Shown: piece after piece, positions 1 to 9,210 of the stretch
How the letters are laid out: each line of letters opens with the position of its first letter
Numbering within the stretch: position 1 is the stretch's first letter
Assembly (NCBI GenBank): GCA_035296965.1
Contig: DATGZX010000255.1
Coordinates: 1 to 62,329, forward strand
Reading direction: 5' to 3'
Length of the DNA: 62,329 nucleotides
DNA from: DATGZX01 sp035296965
GTDB lineage: Bacteria > Planctomycetota > Planctomycetia > Gemmatales > Gemmataceae
Notes under the pieces: model-generated
Databases searched by the model: none
Seen by the model: the letters and a program-made list of their open reading frames with translations, nothing else
Told to the model about the DNA's origin: nothing
Translations under genes and position numbers: made by a program

Positions 1-782
1 AGAGAAATGGTCGCCAGGATATGCCGAGCGCTGCTGTGGGCTGCAACTGCGGCCTCCTTGGTCAGTGGTTCGCTGCTGATGGCAATCTCCCAATCACGTT
101 TCAGTTCTTGCAGAAGGACGAGCGCCGATTCGCGGACCAAACCCCAACGTTTGGCTGTGTGAATGAGCGCATCTGGACTGATCTTCGACGTCGATACTCC
201 GCGGCTGAGGAGTACCCTGCGCAAGCGTGCCTCCACCGCTCTCCAAGCTTCTATCACGCTCAGGTCGTAGTGCTGGCTCGCAAGGAAATCGCTCGCACGA
301 GTGACGGATTCTAACTCCTGCCTCTCGAGCTGTTGAATCTTGGCTGTCCGGTCCTGAGCTCCTAGGCGTCGTCGCAGAATCCAGACGAAAACCTGGGAGA
401 CAATGAACCAAGCGACGCCCAGCCCCGCGGCAACCATCGGCGCCGCCCAGGCCAAATGAGATTGGCCGAGGGCGTCGGCAAGCAGACTCGACAAATAAAG
501 CCCGCCATAGAGCGGCAGCACCATCACGGCCAGGGCGTACGAATAGTTGCCAAGTTTTTCCAACCAGGAATGGGGCCGTTCGCTCACAAGCGTCAGGCCG
601 AAGCAATAGACGCACAGAGCCAAGAAGCTCGCGATCAGAATGTAAGCATAGTACAGCTTGAGGTCATAACCCAGGTACCGGAAGCCGCTATTTTCGAATC
701 TTTCGAGGTAGGGATGAAGAGCGAACAGCGTCCCCAGAAGCGCGAGCGCGAAATGGATTTTCGTTTTCGTGAATTCGGTCAT
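1..782 (-). CDS. Membrane protein with HEPN-like C-terminal helical domain (partial, runs off left edge)
   Basis: Reading the minus strand from the ATG at 782 gives an open frame of 260 codons that continues past the window edge. The first two thirds contain three or four hydrophobic segments (about residues 10-22, 42-64, 80-100 and 110-136), so it is an inner-membrane protein. The remainder is hydrophilic and helical, with an AWRAVEARLRRVLL segment and an AAHSSARHILATI segment like those of HEPN-fold domains; I do not see the R-X4-6-H catalytic motif of RNase HEPN proteins. Its function is unknown. It lies upstream of nothing else in this window and is co-oriented with the Gfo/Idh-like and kinase genes. 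The C-terminus is missing, so length and family remain uncertain. Confidence 0.7.
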   Translation of the reverse strand, partial: MTEFTKTKIHFALALLGTLFALHPYLERFENSGFRYLGYDLKLYYAYILIASFLALCVYCFGLTLVSERPHSWLEKLGNYSYALAVMVLPLYGGLYLSSLLADALGQSHLAWAAPMVAAGLGVAWFIVSQVFVWILRRRLGAQDRTAKIQQLERQELESVTRASDFLASQHYDLSVIEAWRAVEARLRRVLLSRGVSTSKISPDALIHTAKRWGLVRESALVLLQELKRDWEIAISSEPLTKEAAVAAHSSARHILATIS

Positions 783-953
783 GGCTTTGCACTCCGCTGT
801 CGAGCGGTATATCCTGCATTTTTCCAGTCGGGCTGCGAAACCATTTTCGGCTCGAGGGGTGTGCCTGTCTACAAGCTATTCGTTTAGTGGCATGAACATC
901 TTGAATTCGACAGGCTCAGCAGAGGAAAACGCAGCATTCGGGAACCGGACACT

Positions 954-2171
954 CTATTGATTGGCTGGTCCCTCGGTAGGATCTGGTTTGCTGGCACTGC
1001 CCTTGTGCTGCCGCGACTGCGGAGCAGGCACGATCCAGCGCAGCAATTGCAGCCCCAGGAAGAACACGAGAACCGGAACAATCAGCCACCCTAACCAGTA
1101 AACCCAGTTCGAGAGGATTAGCAGGAGGACGATAATCCAAAGGAGAGCGCAGCCGACCAAGGTCATGGTTCCCTTGAAACCAACTTCCTCCGTCGCTTCG
1201 ACGTATTCAAGGACGCTAACACGGCGGCACTGGACACTTCGTCGCGCGGCGTCATCCAGTTCCAGAGAGCGCACCGCTGTCTGCCAGGTCAGCAAGCCTT
1301 GTCCTGCGCGCTCGGCTGTTGGCAAGACAACCTCTTCGAACTCATGAATCAGAGCGCCCCACGGGTCCCAGGATTCCCAGACCTCTTCGCCTCGGTCGCC
1401 GCTCGTGCGAGCCCAGGAAAGACGCGCGGCTCCCGCCCATCCGCCCGGCAAGCTCAATTCTGCTTGGCCGGCTGCCCCGATCAAGCCGAACCGGCAGGAT
1501 GCATCGGCAGGGTTCGGCAGAAAGCTTGATCGGAACAAACCGCTTTGTTCAAAGCGACCTGTGAGCAGTAACGGCTCCGTGGGACGCCAGACCTCCTCTG
1601 CCGTGATCGCCGACACCTCGGCCACCTCGCCCCCAAGTGCGCGCAGGACATCCCAACCGGGCAGCGAGAATCTGTGTTTCTCAGGCTCGAAAGTACATGC
1701 AGACGAATGGCTGGTAGAGCGCTCCATCTCGATCAGTTGGAGCACGCCGACGGGTCCGCCTTCAGCGCGCACAAACTCTGCCAGTCGTGTGATCGCTGGA
1801 TGAAGTGCTTCGGACAGCGCAGGGAGAAGTGCGCAGCCGGTATCCTTCTGGATCATGGCTGCCTCGTAGGCGATGTCCGGCGACTGATCTGCGGGGTGGA
1901 CGCAAAGGACGTGACGCTCCGACTGCAAGGCGCGGCGAAGCTGGACAGGCCGCTCGTCCAGCGCGCCAGCGACAATCACAGCTGCGATCGACGGGTCGGC
2001 CAGCACCTCTTCCATGTCCGGGATGACCCGGAAGCGGAGACCCAACTGGCGTAGAGCCTCTGCCCCGGAGGTCCCACCGGTGTACGTGGCAAGCTCGTGC
2101 CGGCCCGTCGCCACCAGGGCACGGGCCAAATGCAGACCGTCGGGATGCTCTCCCAGAAGTGCAAAGCGCAT
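954..2171 (-). CDS. Gfo/Idh/MocA-like Rossmann protein with C-terminal membrane anchor
   Basis: 405 residues. The N-terminus (MRFALLGEHPDGLHLARAL) and the following alternating strands and helices (VIPDMEEVLADPSIAAVIVAG, then an H-P-A-D loop where the family usually has E-K-P) match the Gfo/Idh/MocA oxidoreductase fold, although the GxGxxG dinucleotide loop is altered to GEHPDG, so NAD(P) binding is doubtful. The last 70 residues carry two close hydrophobic segments (about 338-357 and 358-380), anchoring the protein in the membrane with a short basic tail. It starts 90 bp after the end of the kinase gene on the same strand, so the two may be co-transcribed. Substrate is unknown. It may be a degenerate or non-enzymatic relative. 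Confidence 0.75.
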   Translation of the reverse strand: MRFALLGEHPDGLHLARALVATGRHELATYTGGTSGAEALRQLGLRFRVIPDMEEVLADPSIAAVIVAGALDERPVQLRRALQSERHVLCVHPADQSPDIAYEAAMIQKDTGCALLPALSEALHPAITRLAEFVRAEGGPVGVLQLIEMERSTSHSSACTFEPEKHRFSLPGWDVLRALGGEVAEVSAITAEEVWRPTEPLLLTGRFEQSGLFRSSFLPNPADASCRFGLIGAAGQAELSLPGGWAGAARLSWARTSGDRGEEVWESWDPWGALIHEFEEVVLPTAERAGQGLLTWQTAVRSLELDDAARRSVQCRRVSVLEYVEATEEVGFKGTMTLVGCALLWIIVLLLILSNWVYWLGWLIVPVLVFFLGLQLLRWIVPAPQSRQHKGSASKPDPTEGPANQ

Positions 2172-2261
2172 GCAAGCAGTATCTTTCCCTATGACTTTCT
2201 TGTCTACGAGTCATGATCTGCGCTCAGCGCGAAATGACAAGAGAGACAAACTCGTTCTCGC

Positions 2262-5200
2262 TCAGAGTTTATTGGTGAGCCCAAGTTGAGCAAGGTCTGC
2301 TCCAGGAGCTGGCCCCCTCATTTTCTCCCGGGCCGACGAAGGCAGTGTGAGACGTTCCCATTCGGGCCGCTGCAATTCGAACGGGGTTGTCGCAGGTAGC
2401 TCGAAAGTTAGCGTCCGTCGTTCGGTAGCAGGGCCCCAAAGTCTTTTCCACGTCGCCAGCGACTCTGCACTGATTGCCGGAGATCCTGGCAAAGTCCACA
2501 TGAGCTGCACGCGCCTGTCATACCCGTTGGCTTCGCCTTGCCAGACAACCAGGCCGTGTGCCAGAGCATTCCCTTCAAGTGCAAGGAGACGGGAAGGCTT
2601 GCTGCCGGCGCTGAAAGGGGCGAGAAAAAGACAGTTTCTTGCCTGAACGATCATCGGGGACGCAGTCGGCGAGGGCAGGATGACGTCTTCGACGCGGATC
2701 GCTGCCCCCTTGGCAGCAATCGTGCTCCGCTCCACGATAACCGCGGCATTGACTCCCGAATCTTGAGGGAGGGGGGGTCGAATCTGAAACGCATCGCCTC
2801 CGGCTACGATCAGGCTGTTCTGCACGCGCACGTTGCCGCAAGCGCCGGCACTCTGAATGCACGATTTGCCTGAAAGGAATACGCAGTCCGCCAGCGCGCC
2901 ATCATGGGGCCTTGCTGAAGTCGTTTCGCCCGAGCCATCAAAATAAATCAAGCCGCTAAAGCCGGCGGCTCCTTGGTCGAGCGGCCCCTGGAGGCGGCAG
3001 CCAGAAAGACGCAAGTCCCCACCTCTGACTTTTAGAAGATAGGCTGGTCGGGAAGCGATCCTCGAGTCAGGTATCGTGACCGCTGCGTTGATCATTTCGC
3101 AACCGCCTTCTACTTCAATCAGGGCCTCGCGGTCGACATTATCCTTGGGCACCAGGGTCAGCCGTCCGCCTTGCGTCCTGGACGATTCGAAGTAGAGCAC
3201 GAGATTGGTGCCTTTGACGTAGATGGGGCTGGTTCGGCACTCGCCTTTGCCAGTTAGGTGAAGGACCACTCGAGCACCAAAGCGGCGCATTCCTCGCAGT
3301 TCGCGCAGATAATTACCCAAATCGAGCTGGCTAATGTCCAGACGCTCGCCGTGGTAGAGATTATCCGAGGCAACGGGAATTTCCGGCGCCTGATCAGGGG
3401 CCGAGATATCGAGCGGCGCGCTGACGAGGGGATCGTAGGTCAACGACAACCAACCCCCGCGAATTCTGGGCAGAACGGCCACGTCACAACCCAAGGCGCC
3501 GCTGCCGGAGGTCGCTGCAAAACTCGCATGTGTGCCAATGACGCGGAAAGCGGCAGGCGCTGCTTCTCCGAGTTCAGCAGGCACGAGAGCAGGCCAAGTT
3601 TGGGCGGCCACATCGTCTCCCTCGTTCTCATGCCAGAGCGCCCGCCAGGCGCGCAGATCACCGCGGGAAATTGTCTGTCCGCTCGTCTTAAGAAGGTTTT
3701 CCCAGCCGGTGTATAGACAGTTGGCCGCATGCCACTGGATGGCGTTGACACTGGCTCCTTCGTCCAGCGCAAGCAAGTCGCCCCCGTTCTTGATGCCGAA
3801 GCGCGCCAGCAGGGAATCCCAGCCCAGCCATTGCAGGGCCGGCTCCTTGTTACTCTTGGCGTCGTGTCCAATATGCACGAGAGTCTGACTGGCGATCAGC
3901 GTGCTCCGGGCAACTCGAATGCGACTAGGATTTGCGCTACCCCTGCCCACGATGTCGATGAGGGGCCGGCCACCACCTACTGCTAGGCAACCGTCCAGGA
4001 CAACATCTGCTCCTGCGGCCCGCAAGTCGAGGGCGGTCATCTCCGACCCACGCAAGAAGCAGTGCGTCAGCCTGCACACAGGCTGTCCCCCTGCGGCGTG
4101 CGCGCCGCCGAATTGGATGGCTGCTACTGGCCCATCCTGTCTGCCAGCTATGGAAAACGTGCAGTCCTGAGCCACGATGCCACCACCATCCATGCGCAGA
4201 AGACTCGCAAGCTGCGATTTACCCGGCCCCGGGCACTTGACTACCAGGTCCAGGCCTTCCAAGATCAGATTGCCACCCGTCAATGAGATCAGGCAGCCCG
4301 CGCCAGAGGCCGAGCTGTCACTCGTGTGCCAGGCGATCAGCGGTCGGTAGCCCTTGGCTGCCCGGATCACGATGGTGCGATTTGCAAGGTCGATGGGTTC
4401 TTCGAAGAGTGGCCCATTATCAGCAATCTCGATGATAGTCTCTTGGTCTGCAGGGGCTGCAGCACAAGCAGCCGCTAATGAATCGAATCGACTTGGTTCT
4501 CTGCTGGCCTGGAATCGTTGGACCACGAACAGGCGAGAGGCAGGAGTTGCCGTCGGAGCCTTGGCTTGTCGAACAGGGGCGGGACCCTGGGTTGAGGGCT
4601 GGTCGGGCGTGACGGGTTTTTCCGTCGGGGGCGAAGAGGCTATCCTAGGTGGAGAATCTGAGGTCGATGGTACTTGGTTATCAGATCGCGAGACACTGGG
4701 AGGTGGCGGTTCGAATTCGCGCCGCATACGCGCTACTGTCTCCGGCGGAGGTTCGTAAATGCGCGGCAAACGCTGTTCTTGAGGCGCCGTCTCAGGCCCC
4801 TGCGGCGACCCGGGTTCAGACGTCTTCTGGACGTTATCTGGATTCCTTGTGTCAGGCTTTATTTCCCCGTACGTGGCGACCGTTCTTGCGGAATCCGCTC
4901 GAGTTTCGGGGGCAGGCTCCTGAGAGTAGGAGATCACCGGGGGTTGATTGGCCGCCTTCACCGGTTCGAGGTGGCGTGAACGCTGAACCAGGATAATCGC
5001 CACCGCGATGGTGAGAGCAAGAGCAACACAGCCTGCAACCGCTGTCCACGTCTTCCAACTTTGCAGGAACGCAGGCAGCTTCAGGTCAAATTCTATCTCG
5101 TTGATCCGTTCCTTCTTGGGCGGCTCCTTACGATAGCGAGGTTTCGGCAGCGGCCCTGGCTTGGGACGGATTTCGATCGGACGCGTCCTTTCCAGTACTG

Positions 5201-6158
5201 CAAATTTGCGCGTCTCAGCACCCGACGGCTTGGCTGACTTGGGCCGTTCGCCTTCTGCCAGCGCGAGGCCTTCCAGCAACTCGCGTGAGTTCCAGACCGC
5301 GCCCCGCGGCAAATGTTCAAGATCGTTCAAGAGGTCAAGCGGTGTCTGGTATCGGTCCTCGGGCTTCTTGGACAGCATTCGTTTCAGAACGATTGTCAGT
5401 CCGTCGGGGATGTCTGGGTTAAAGGTTTTCACGTCGGGCGGCGGTGCCTCCACATGCTTGAGCAGCCGTTCGGTCAGGTCGCCTTGTGCAAAGGGTGGCT
5501 GGCCGGTCAGCATGTGAAAGAGAGTGCAGCCGAGAGAGTAGATGTCGCTGCGAATGTCGGCGTTCCGGCTGTTGCGCGCCTGTTCGGGAGAAATGTAGTC
5601 AACCGTGCCGACCGTCGTGCCGCTCTGGGTGACGCGGAAATCGCTATTGTCCAGGCTGAGCGCAAGTCCGAAATCGGTGAGTTTGACGAATGGCTTGCCG
5701 TCTTTCTGGGTTAGTAGAAAATTCGACGGCTTGATGTCGCGATGGACGATGCCCTCTTCGTGGGCGAGGGCCAAGGCCTTGGCGGCCTGGATGGTGATTT
5801 TTCGCGCCTCGTTGGGGTCGAGCCTTCCCTTTTGCTCGATGTATTCATGAAGGTTGATGCCGTCGACAAATTCCATTGCAAGGTAATGAGTGCCGTTGGC
5901 CTCGCCGGATTCGTAAAGGGTAACGATGTGTTCATGCCGGAGTTTAGCGGCGTGCTGTGCCTCCCGGAGAAAACGTTCCAGCATTTCCGGGCGGGCAGCC
6001 AGGTCCGGGGGCAGCACCTTGAGCGCCACTTCCCGGCCCAGATCGAGGTGTATGGCACGGTAAACCGCTCCCATTCCACCAGCGCCGATACGTTTGATCA
6101 CCTCGTATCGGCCGATGAGCGCCTGGCGGTCGCCCCTGGCCAGCGGTTCCGATGACAT
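2262..6158 (-). CDS. Transmembrane serine/threonine protein kinase with large beta-helix-like outer domain
   Basis: 1298 residues. The kinase domain occupies about residues 16-290: glycine loop GAGGMG (25-30), ATP lysine in VALKVL (K47), catalytic loop HRDIKPSN (139-146), DFG (162-164) and GTVDYISPEQ. A Pro-rich linker leads to one transmembrane helix at about 371-391, then a second Pro-rich linker and about 750 residues of short repeated strands with many Asn/Gly turns (GGNLILEGLDLVVK, GGGIVAQDCTF, GGDLRLSGCRL), typical of right-handed beta-helix (pectate-lyase-like) folds. This suggests a receptor kinase that senses something outside the cytoplasm. I chose the ATG at 6158; an upstream in-frame TTG at 6200 would add 14 residues with no better ribosome site. 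A strong promoter lies at 6241-6270. Confidence 0.9.
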   Translation of the reverse strand: MSSEPLARGDRQALIGRYEVIKRIGAGGMGAVYRAIHLDLGREVALKVLPPDLAARPEMLERFLREAQHAAKLRHEHIVTLYESGEANGTHYLAMEFVDGINLHEYIEQKGRLDPNEARKITIQAAKALALAHEEGIVHRDIKPSNFLLTQKDGKPFVKLTDFGLALSLDNSDFRVTQSGTTVGTVDYISPEQARNSRNADIRSDIYSLGCTLFHMLTGQPPFAQGDLTERLLKHVEAPPPDVKTFNPDIPDGLTIVLKRMLSKKPEDRYQTPLDLLNDLEHLPRGAVWNSRELLEGLALAEGERPKSAKPSGAETRKFAVLERTRPIEIRPKPGPLPKPRYRKEPPKKERINEIEFDLKLPAFLQSWKTWTAVAGCVALALTIAVAIILVQRSRHLEPVKAANQPPVISYSQEPAPETRADSARTVATYGEIKPDTRNPDNVQKTSEPGSPQGPETAPQEQRLPRIYEPPPETVARMRREFEPPPPSVSRSDNQVPSTSDSPPRIASSPPTEKPVTPDQPSTQGPAPVRQAKAPTATPASRLFVVQRFQASREPSRFDSLAAACAAAPADQETIIEIADNGPLFEEPIDLANRTIVIRAAKGYRPLIAWHTSDSSASGAGCLISLTGGNLILEGLDLVVKCPGPGKSQLASLLRMDGGGIVAQDCTFSIAGRQDGPVAAIQFGGAHAAGGQPVCRLTHCFLRGSEMTALDLRAAGADVVLDGCLAVGGGRPLIDIVGRGSANPSRIRVARSTLIASQTLVHIGHDAKSNKEPALQWLGWDSLLARFGIKNGGDLLALDEGASVNAIQWHAANCLYTGWENLLKTSGQTISRGDLRAWRALWHENEGDDVAAQTWPALVPAELGEAAPAAFRVIGTHASFAATSGSGALGCDVAVLPRIRGGWLSLTYDPLVSAPLDISAPDQAPEIPVASDNLYHGERLDISQLDLGNYLRELRGMRRFGARVVLHLTGKGECRTSPIYVKGTNLVLYFESSRTQGGRLTLVPKDNVDREALIEVEGGCEMINAAVTIPDSRIASRPAYLLKVRGGDLRLSGCRLQGPLDQGAAGFSGLIYFDGSGETTSARPHDGALADCVFLSGKSCIQSAGACGNVRVQNSLIVAGGDAFQIRPPLPQDSGVNAAVIVERSTIAAKGAAIRVEDVILPSPTASPMIVQARNCLFLAPFSAGSKPSRLLALEGNALAHGLVVWQGEANGYDRRVQLMWTLPGSPAISAESLATWKRLWGPATERRTLTFELPATTPFELQRPEWERLTLPSSAREKMRGPAPGADLAQLGLTNKL

Positions 6159-6476
6159 GAAGACACCACTTGTACGGCGGTGAAAATGCTGTCGGCTCAA
6201 ATGCCTCGAACTCCGTGCCAGACGTTTTCTGGGTGAGCCAATTATAGCTCCGTTTTTGACTGGGCGTCAACTTTGCCGATCCGGCGGCAATTTTAAGATT
6301 TAAGCACATTCTTTTGTCCCGCGCGGCGCGGAGGTCGCATGATTGGAGCCGGGGGCTGGCCCTCATTGAGGGCGGCTGTTGCCGCTTTTTTGCCCGGCGG
6401 GTAGAGTGGTTGTACCCGACCACCCCTTGTAGGGAGAGGAAGGGGCCATTCTTTCATTGGAGGCTTGGGATCTCGC
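6159..6476. other. Divergent intergenic region, kinase / beta-propeller cytochrome
   Basis: Gene-free stretch of 318 bp between divergent genes. It holds the kinase promoter at 6241-6270 and a GGAGG ribosome site at 6459-6463 for the plus-strand gene. No promoter for the plus strand was recognised with confidence. Confidence 0.6.
6241..6270 (-). promoter_or_regulatory. Sigma-70 promoter for the receptor-kinase gene
   Basis: On the minus strand TTGACG (6270-6265) and TATAAT (6246-6241) are separated by 18 bp. The -10 is a perfect consensus and the -35 matches five of six. Transcription would begin near 6234, giving a leader of about 75 nt before the ATG at 6158. Confidence 0.75.
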
Positions 6477-8375
6477 ATGGCTTTGCGGTCTATCCAATTA
6501 CTCTTTGCCGCTCTTTGCGTTTGTTGCCTCCCGGTTTCTGCGCTGGCCGGCACCTCGAACAGTCTTCTGGACGTGTCTCCGGATGGTGCGCGCCTGCTCG
6601 TCGCCAATCCCGACAATGGCACGGTAACCGTGGTTGATACGAAGGAACGAAAGGTCCTGCGCGAAATTCGTGTTGGTGATAAGCCAGAATGCGTGAGCTG
6701 GATCGGCGGCGGTCCGGCCGCCGTCGTCACGGTCTACCAACAGGACGAGCTGGTTTTCTTCAACGCCGACAATGGTACCGTTACGAGCCGGCTTCCCGTA
6801 CCCGACGAACCCTACGGCATGGTCGTCAATGCGAAGGGCACCAAAGCCTGGGTGACGCACGAATATCCAGGTATTGTAAGCGAAATCGACCTCGAGCAGA
6901 GAAAGGTTTCAGGCACCACGCACGTGGGTGCTTTTGTGAGGGGCATCGCGCTCAGCCCTGATGAATCCCGGCTGTATGTGACCGAGTACTATACCGCGAC
7001 CCTCCATGCCATCGCATTGCAGTCGGACGGCACACGTGTCCTCGTCGATAGCTGGAGAGGACAGTCGCTGGACAATCTCTGCCGCCAAGTTGCAGTCCAC
7101 CCGCGCCGACCCAAGGCGTATTTGCCGCACATCCAATCGAAGATCGAAGTTATCAACGGCAATGGCTCCATCTTCCCGCACCTTTCGATCTGCGACCTTG
7201 TGCCCCCCAATAGCTCCAAACGCCGCATATCCGTGGCGATGGATACTTACAACGGCGTCCATGTTGTGACCAATCCCTGGGAGGCTGCCGTCTCGCCGGA
7301 TGGCCGGTTTCTCGTCACGATTTATGCCGGCACGAACGATATGAATTTGTCGCGCGTGATCGACGACGATTACCAGGAGATCGAGCGCGTCGGTCGAACT
7401 ACGTCCACGGGACGCAATCCGCGAGCGGCTCACTTCAGCCCCGACGGGAAGACGGTCTACATCTACAACGCTCTCGATTTTGCAGTGACTGTCCACAGTG
7501 CGAGGAACTTGGAACGCCTGGCCGCCATCCAGGTTTGCGAGCCACCGATGACGCCCGAATGGGTACGCGGCAAGATCCTCTTCAATTCCGCGCTGGCGCC
7601 TTTGACAAGCCGAGCTTGGATTGCCTGCTCCTCCTGCCATCCCGACGGCCATGCCGACGGCCGCGTTTGGCATAACCCCGAAGGGCTGCGCAAGACGACG
7701 GCGCTTTTCGGGCTCGCACATACCCACCCGCTGCACTGGTCGGCGGATCGCGACGAGGTGCAAGATTTCGAATACACGATTCGCGGCCGGCTAATGCAGG
7801 GGCGCGGCCTTCTGCGCGGGCCCATTAAACCAAAAAAAGGATTTGAGAAAACCGAACTGGAAGAGCATCTGGCTGGAAGGTCGCAGGATCTCGATGCTCT
7901 GGCGATTTACTGCAATTCGTTTGAGTTCACCTTATCCCCGCACATCCCGGCTCCGGGCAAATTGACTGCTGGCGCTGAACGCGGCAAGCAGCTCTTTCTC
8001 AGCATGCAAGTTGGCTGCGCCAACTGCCACAACGGCCCGTACTATACCGACAGCAGCCTGCAAAAGCCTTTCAAGCTGCACGATGTGGGCACCGGCACAG
8101 ATGATCCCACTGAGAAAATGGGCCCCGCCTATGACACGCCAACTCTCCTGGGCATTTATCGAACGGCGCCCTATCTGCACCACGGCAAGGCGAAAACGCT
8201 GCGCGATGTGCTGACGACCTGCAACAAGGATGATAAGCACGGCAAAACGAGCCAGTTGCAGGCGAACGAAGTCGACGATCTTGTTGCCTTCCTCAAGTCG
8301 CTCCCGTACGAGACGCCGCCGAGCGAAACGCCGAACACAGTCAAGTACCGAGTTTCGCCCAAGCACCAGGAGTAG
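6477..8375 (+). CDS. Exported YVTN beta-propeller protein with cytochrome c domains
   Basis: 632 residues. A signal peptide (about 1-23, ending VSALA-GT) is followed by a seven-blade-type propeller built on repeats such as DGARLLVANPDNGTVTVVD and DESRLYVTEYYTATLHAI, up to about residue 370. The C-terminal third carries two haem sites, CSSCH (384-388) and CANCH (514-518), with the HxDGHxDGRxW context and a downstream TPTLLGIYRTAPYLHHG segment as in di-haem MauG/cytochrome c peroxidase-like proteins. It is expected in the periplasm as an electron-transfer or peroxidase-type enzyme with a propeller scaffold. The start is the ATG at 6477, 13 nt after GGAGG; a TTG at 6465 sits too close to that site. 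The next gene starts 7 bp after the stop. Confidence 0.9.
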   Translation: MALRSIQLLFAALCVCCLPVSALAGTSNSLLDVSPDGARLLVANPDNGTVTVVDTKERKVLREIRVGDKPECVSWIGGGPAAVVTVYQQDELVFFNADNGTVTSRLPVPDEPYGMVVNAKGTKAWVTHEYPGIVSEIDLEQRKVSGTTHVGAFVRGIALSPDESRLYVTEYYTATLHAIALQSDGTRVLVDSWRGQSLDNLCRQVAVHPRRPKAYLPHIQSKIEVINGNGSIFPHLSICDLVPPNSSKRRISVAMDTYNGVHVVTNPWEAAVSPDGRFLVTIYAGTNDMNLSRVIDDDYQEIERVGRTTSTGRNPRAAHFSPDGKTVYIYNALDFAVTVHSARNLERLAAIQVCEPPMTPEWVRGKILFNSALAPLTSRAWIACSSCHPDGHADGRVWHNPEGLRKTTALFGLAHTHPLHWSADRDEVQDFEYTIRGRLMQGRGLLRGPIKPKKGFEKTELEEHLAGRSQDLDALAIYCNSFEFTLSPHIPAPGKLTAGAERGKQLFLSMQVGCANCHNGPYYTDSSLQKPFKLHDVGTGTDDPTEKMGPAYDTPTLLGIYRTAPYLHHGKAKTLRDVLTTCNKDDKHGKTSQLQANEVDDLVAFLKSLPYETPPSETPNTVKYRVSPKHQE

Positions 8376-8382
8376 AATCCTC

Positions 8383-9183
8383 GTGAATGCAGACTGGCGA
8401 AGTCGTTATGAATTGGCTGTCGAGGCCGCCCGGCAAGCGGGCCGGCTTGCCATGCGCTACTTCGACACCGACTTGACCGTGGAATGGAAGCAAGACAGTT
8501 CGCCCGTCACGGTCGCCGACCGCGAGGCCGAGGCTTTGCTACGCAGGCAATTGCTGGGCGCTTTTCCAAATGACGGCTTTCTTGGCGAAGAGTCGGGCGA
8601 CACGCCGGGTGTCTCCGGCTTTCGATGGATCATCGATCCGATCGACGGCACGCGCAGCTTCGTCCGCGGCATACCCATCTGGGCGACGCTTGTCGGGCTT
8701 GAATACGAGGGCGACCAGATCGCGGGAATCGCCCATGTGCCTGCCTTGGGCCAGACCTATCGGGCGTTGCGCGGCGATGGCGCCTATCGCGATGAGCGGC
8801 GCATTCAGGTCTCGACGATTTCTTCGTTCGCACATGCGCAGCTCTTCTACTCCAGCCTTTCGTGGTTTATCAAGGCGGGCTGTCGCGAACCGTTTCTCGA
8901 CCTGGTGGGGCGCACGCATCGCCAACGTGGCTTCGGCGATTTCTATGGTTTTGTGCTCGTGGCCCAGGGATCTGGCGAGATCATGGTAGAGCATGGTGTG
9001 CACGCCTGGGACGTGGCAGCATTGAAAGTGATCATCGAAGAGGCCGGAGGCAGATTTAGCAATTGGGACGGCGGCACCAGCATTCACCGGCCGGATGTTG
9101 TGGTCAGCAACGGCAAGCTCCACGACGAAACGCTTCGCATTCTCGGCAGCGCCGGCGAACCAAAGAAGCTGGCGGTCATCTGA
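8383..9183 (+). CDS. hisN: Inositol-monophosphatase-family phosphatase, HisN-type histidinol-phosphatase
   Basis: 266 residues. The family metal-binding motifs are visible: GEESGD, DPIDGTRSFVRG and WDVAALKVIIEEAGG. The FVRGIP, QLFYSSLSWF and QRGFGDFYGF segments match HisN-type proteins, which hydrolyse L-histidinol phosphate to histidinol in histidine synthesis, rather than generic inositol monophosphatases. The start is GTG at 8383, preceded by AGGAG at 8368-8372 (10 nt spacing), and lies 7 bp after the cytochrome stop, so the two genes are probably co-transcribed although their roles seem unrelated. No other histidine genes are present in the window, so a different phosphomonoester substrate cannot be excluded. 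Confidence 0.85.
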   Translation: MNADWRSRYELAVEAARQAGRLAMRYFDTDLTVEWKQDSSPVTVADREAEALLRRQLLGAFPNDGFLGEESGDTPGVSGFRWIIDPIDGTRSFVRGIPIWATLVGLEYEGDQIAGIAHVPALGQTYRALRGDGAYRDERRIQVSTISSFAHAQLFYSSLSWFIKAGCREPFLDLVGRTHRQRGFGDFYGFVLVAQGSGEIMVEHGVHAWDVAALKVIIEEAGGRFSNWDGGTSIHRPDVVVSNGKLHDETLRILGSAGEPKKLAVI

Positions 9184-9210
9184 TTCTTTCGATCGGTCTG
9201 AAGGTAGTCG

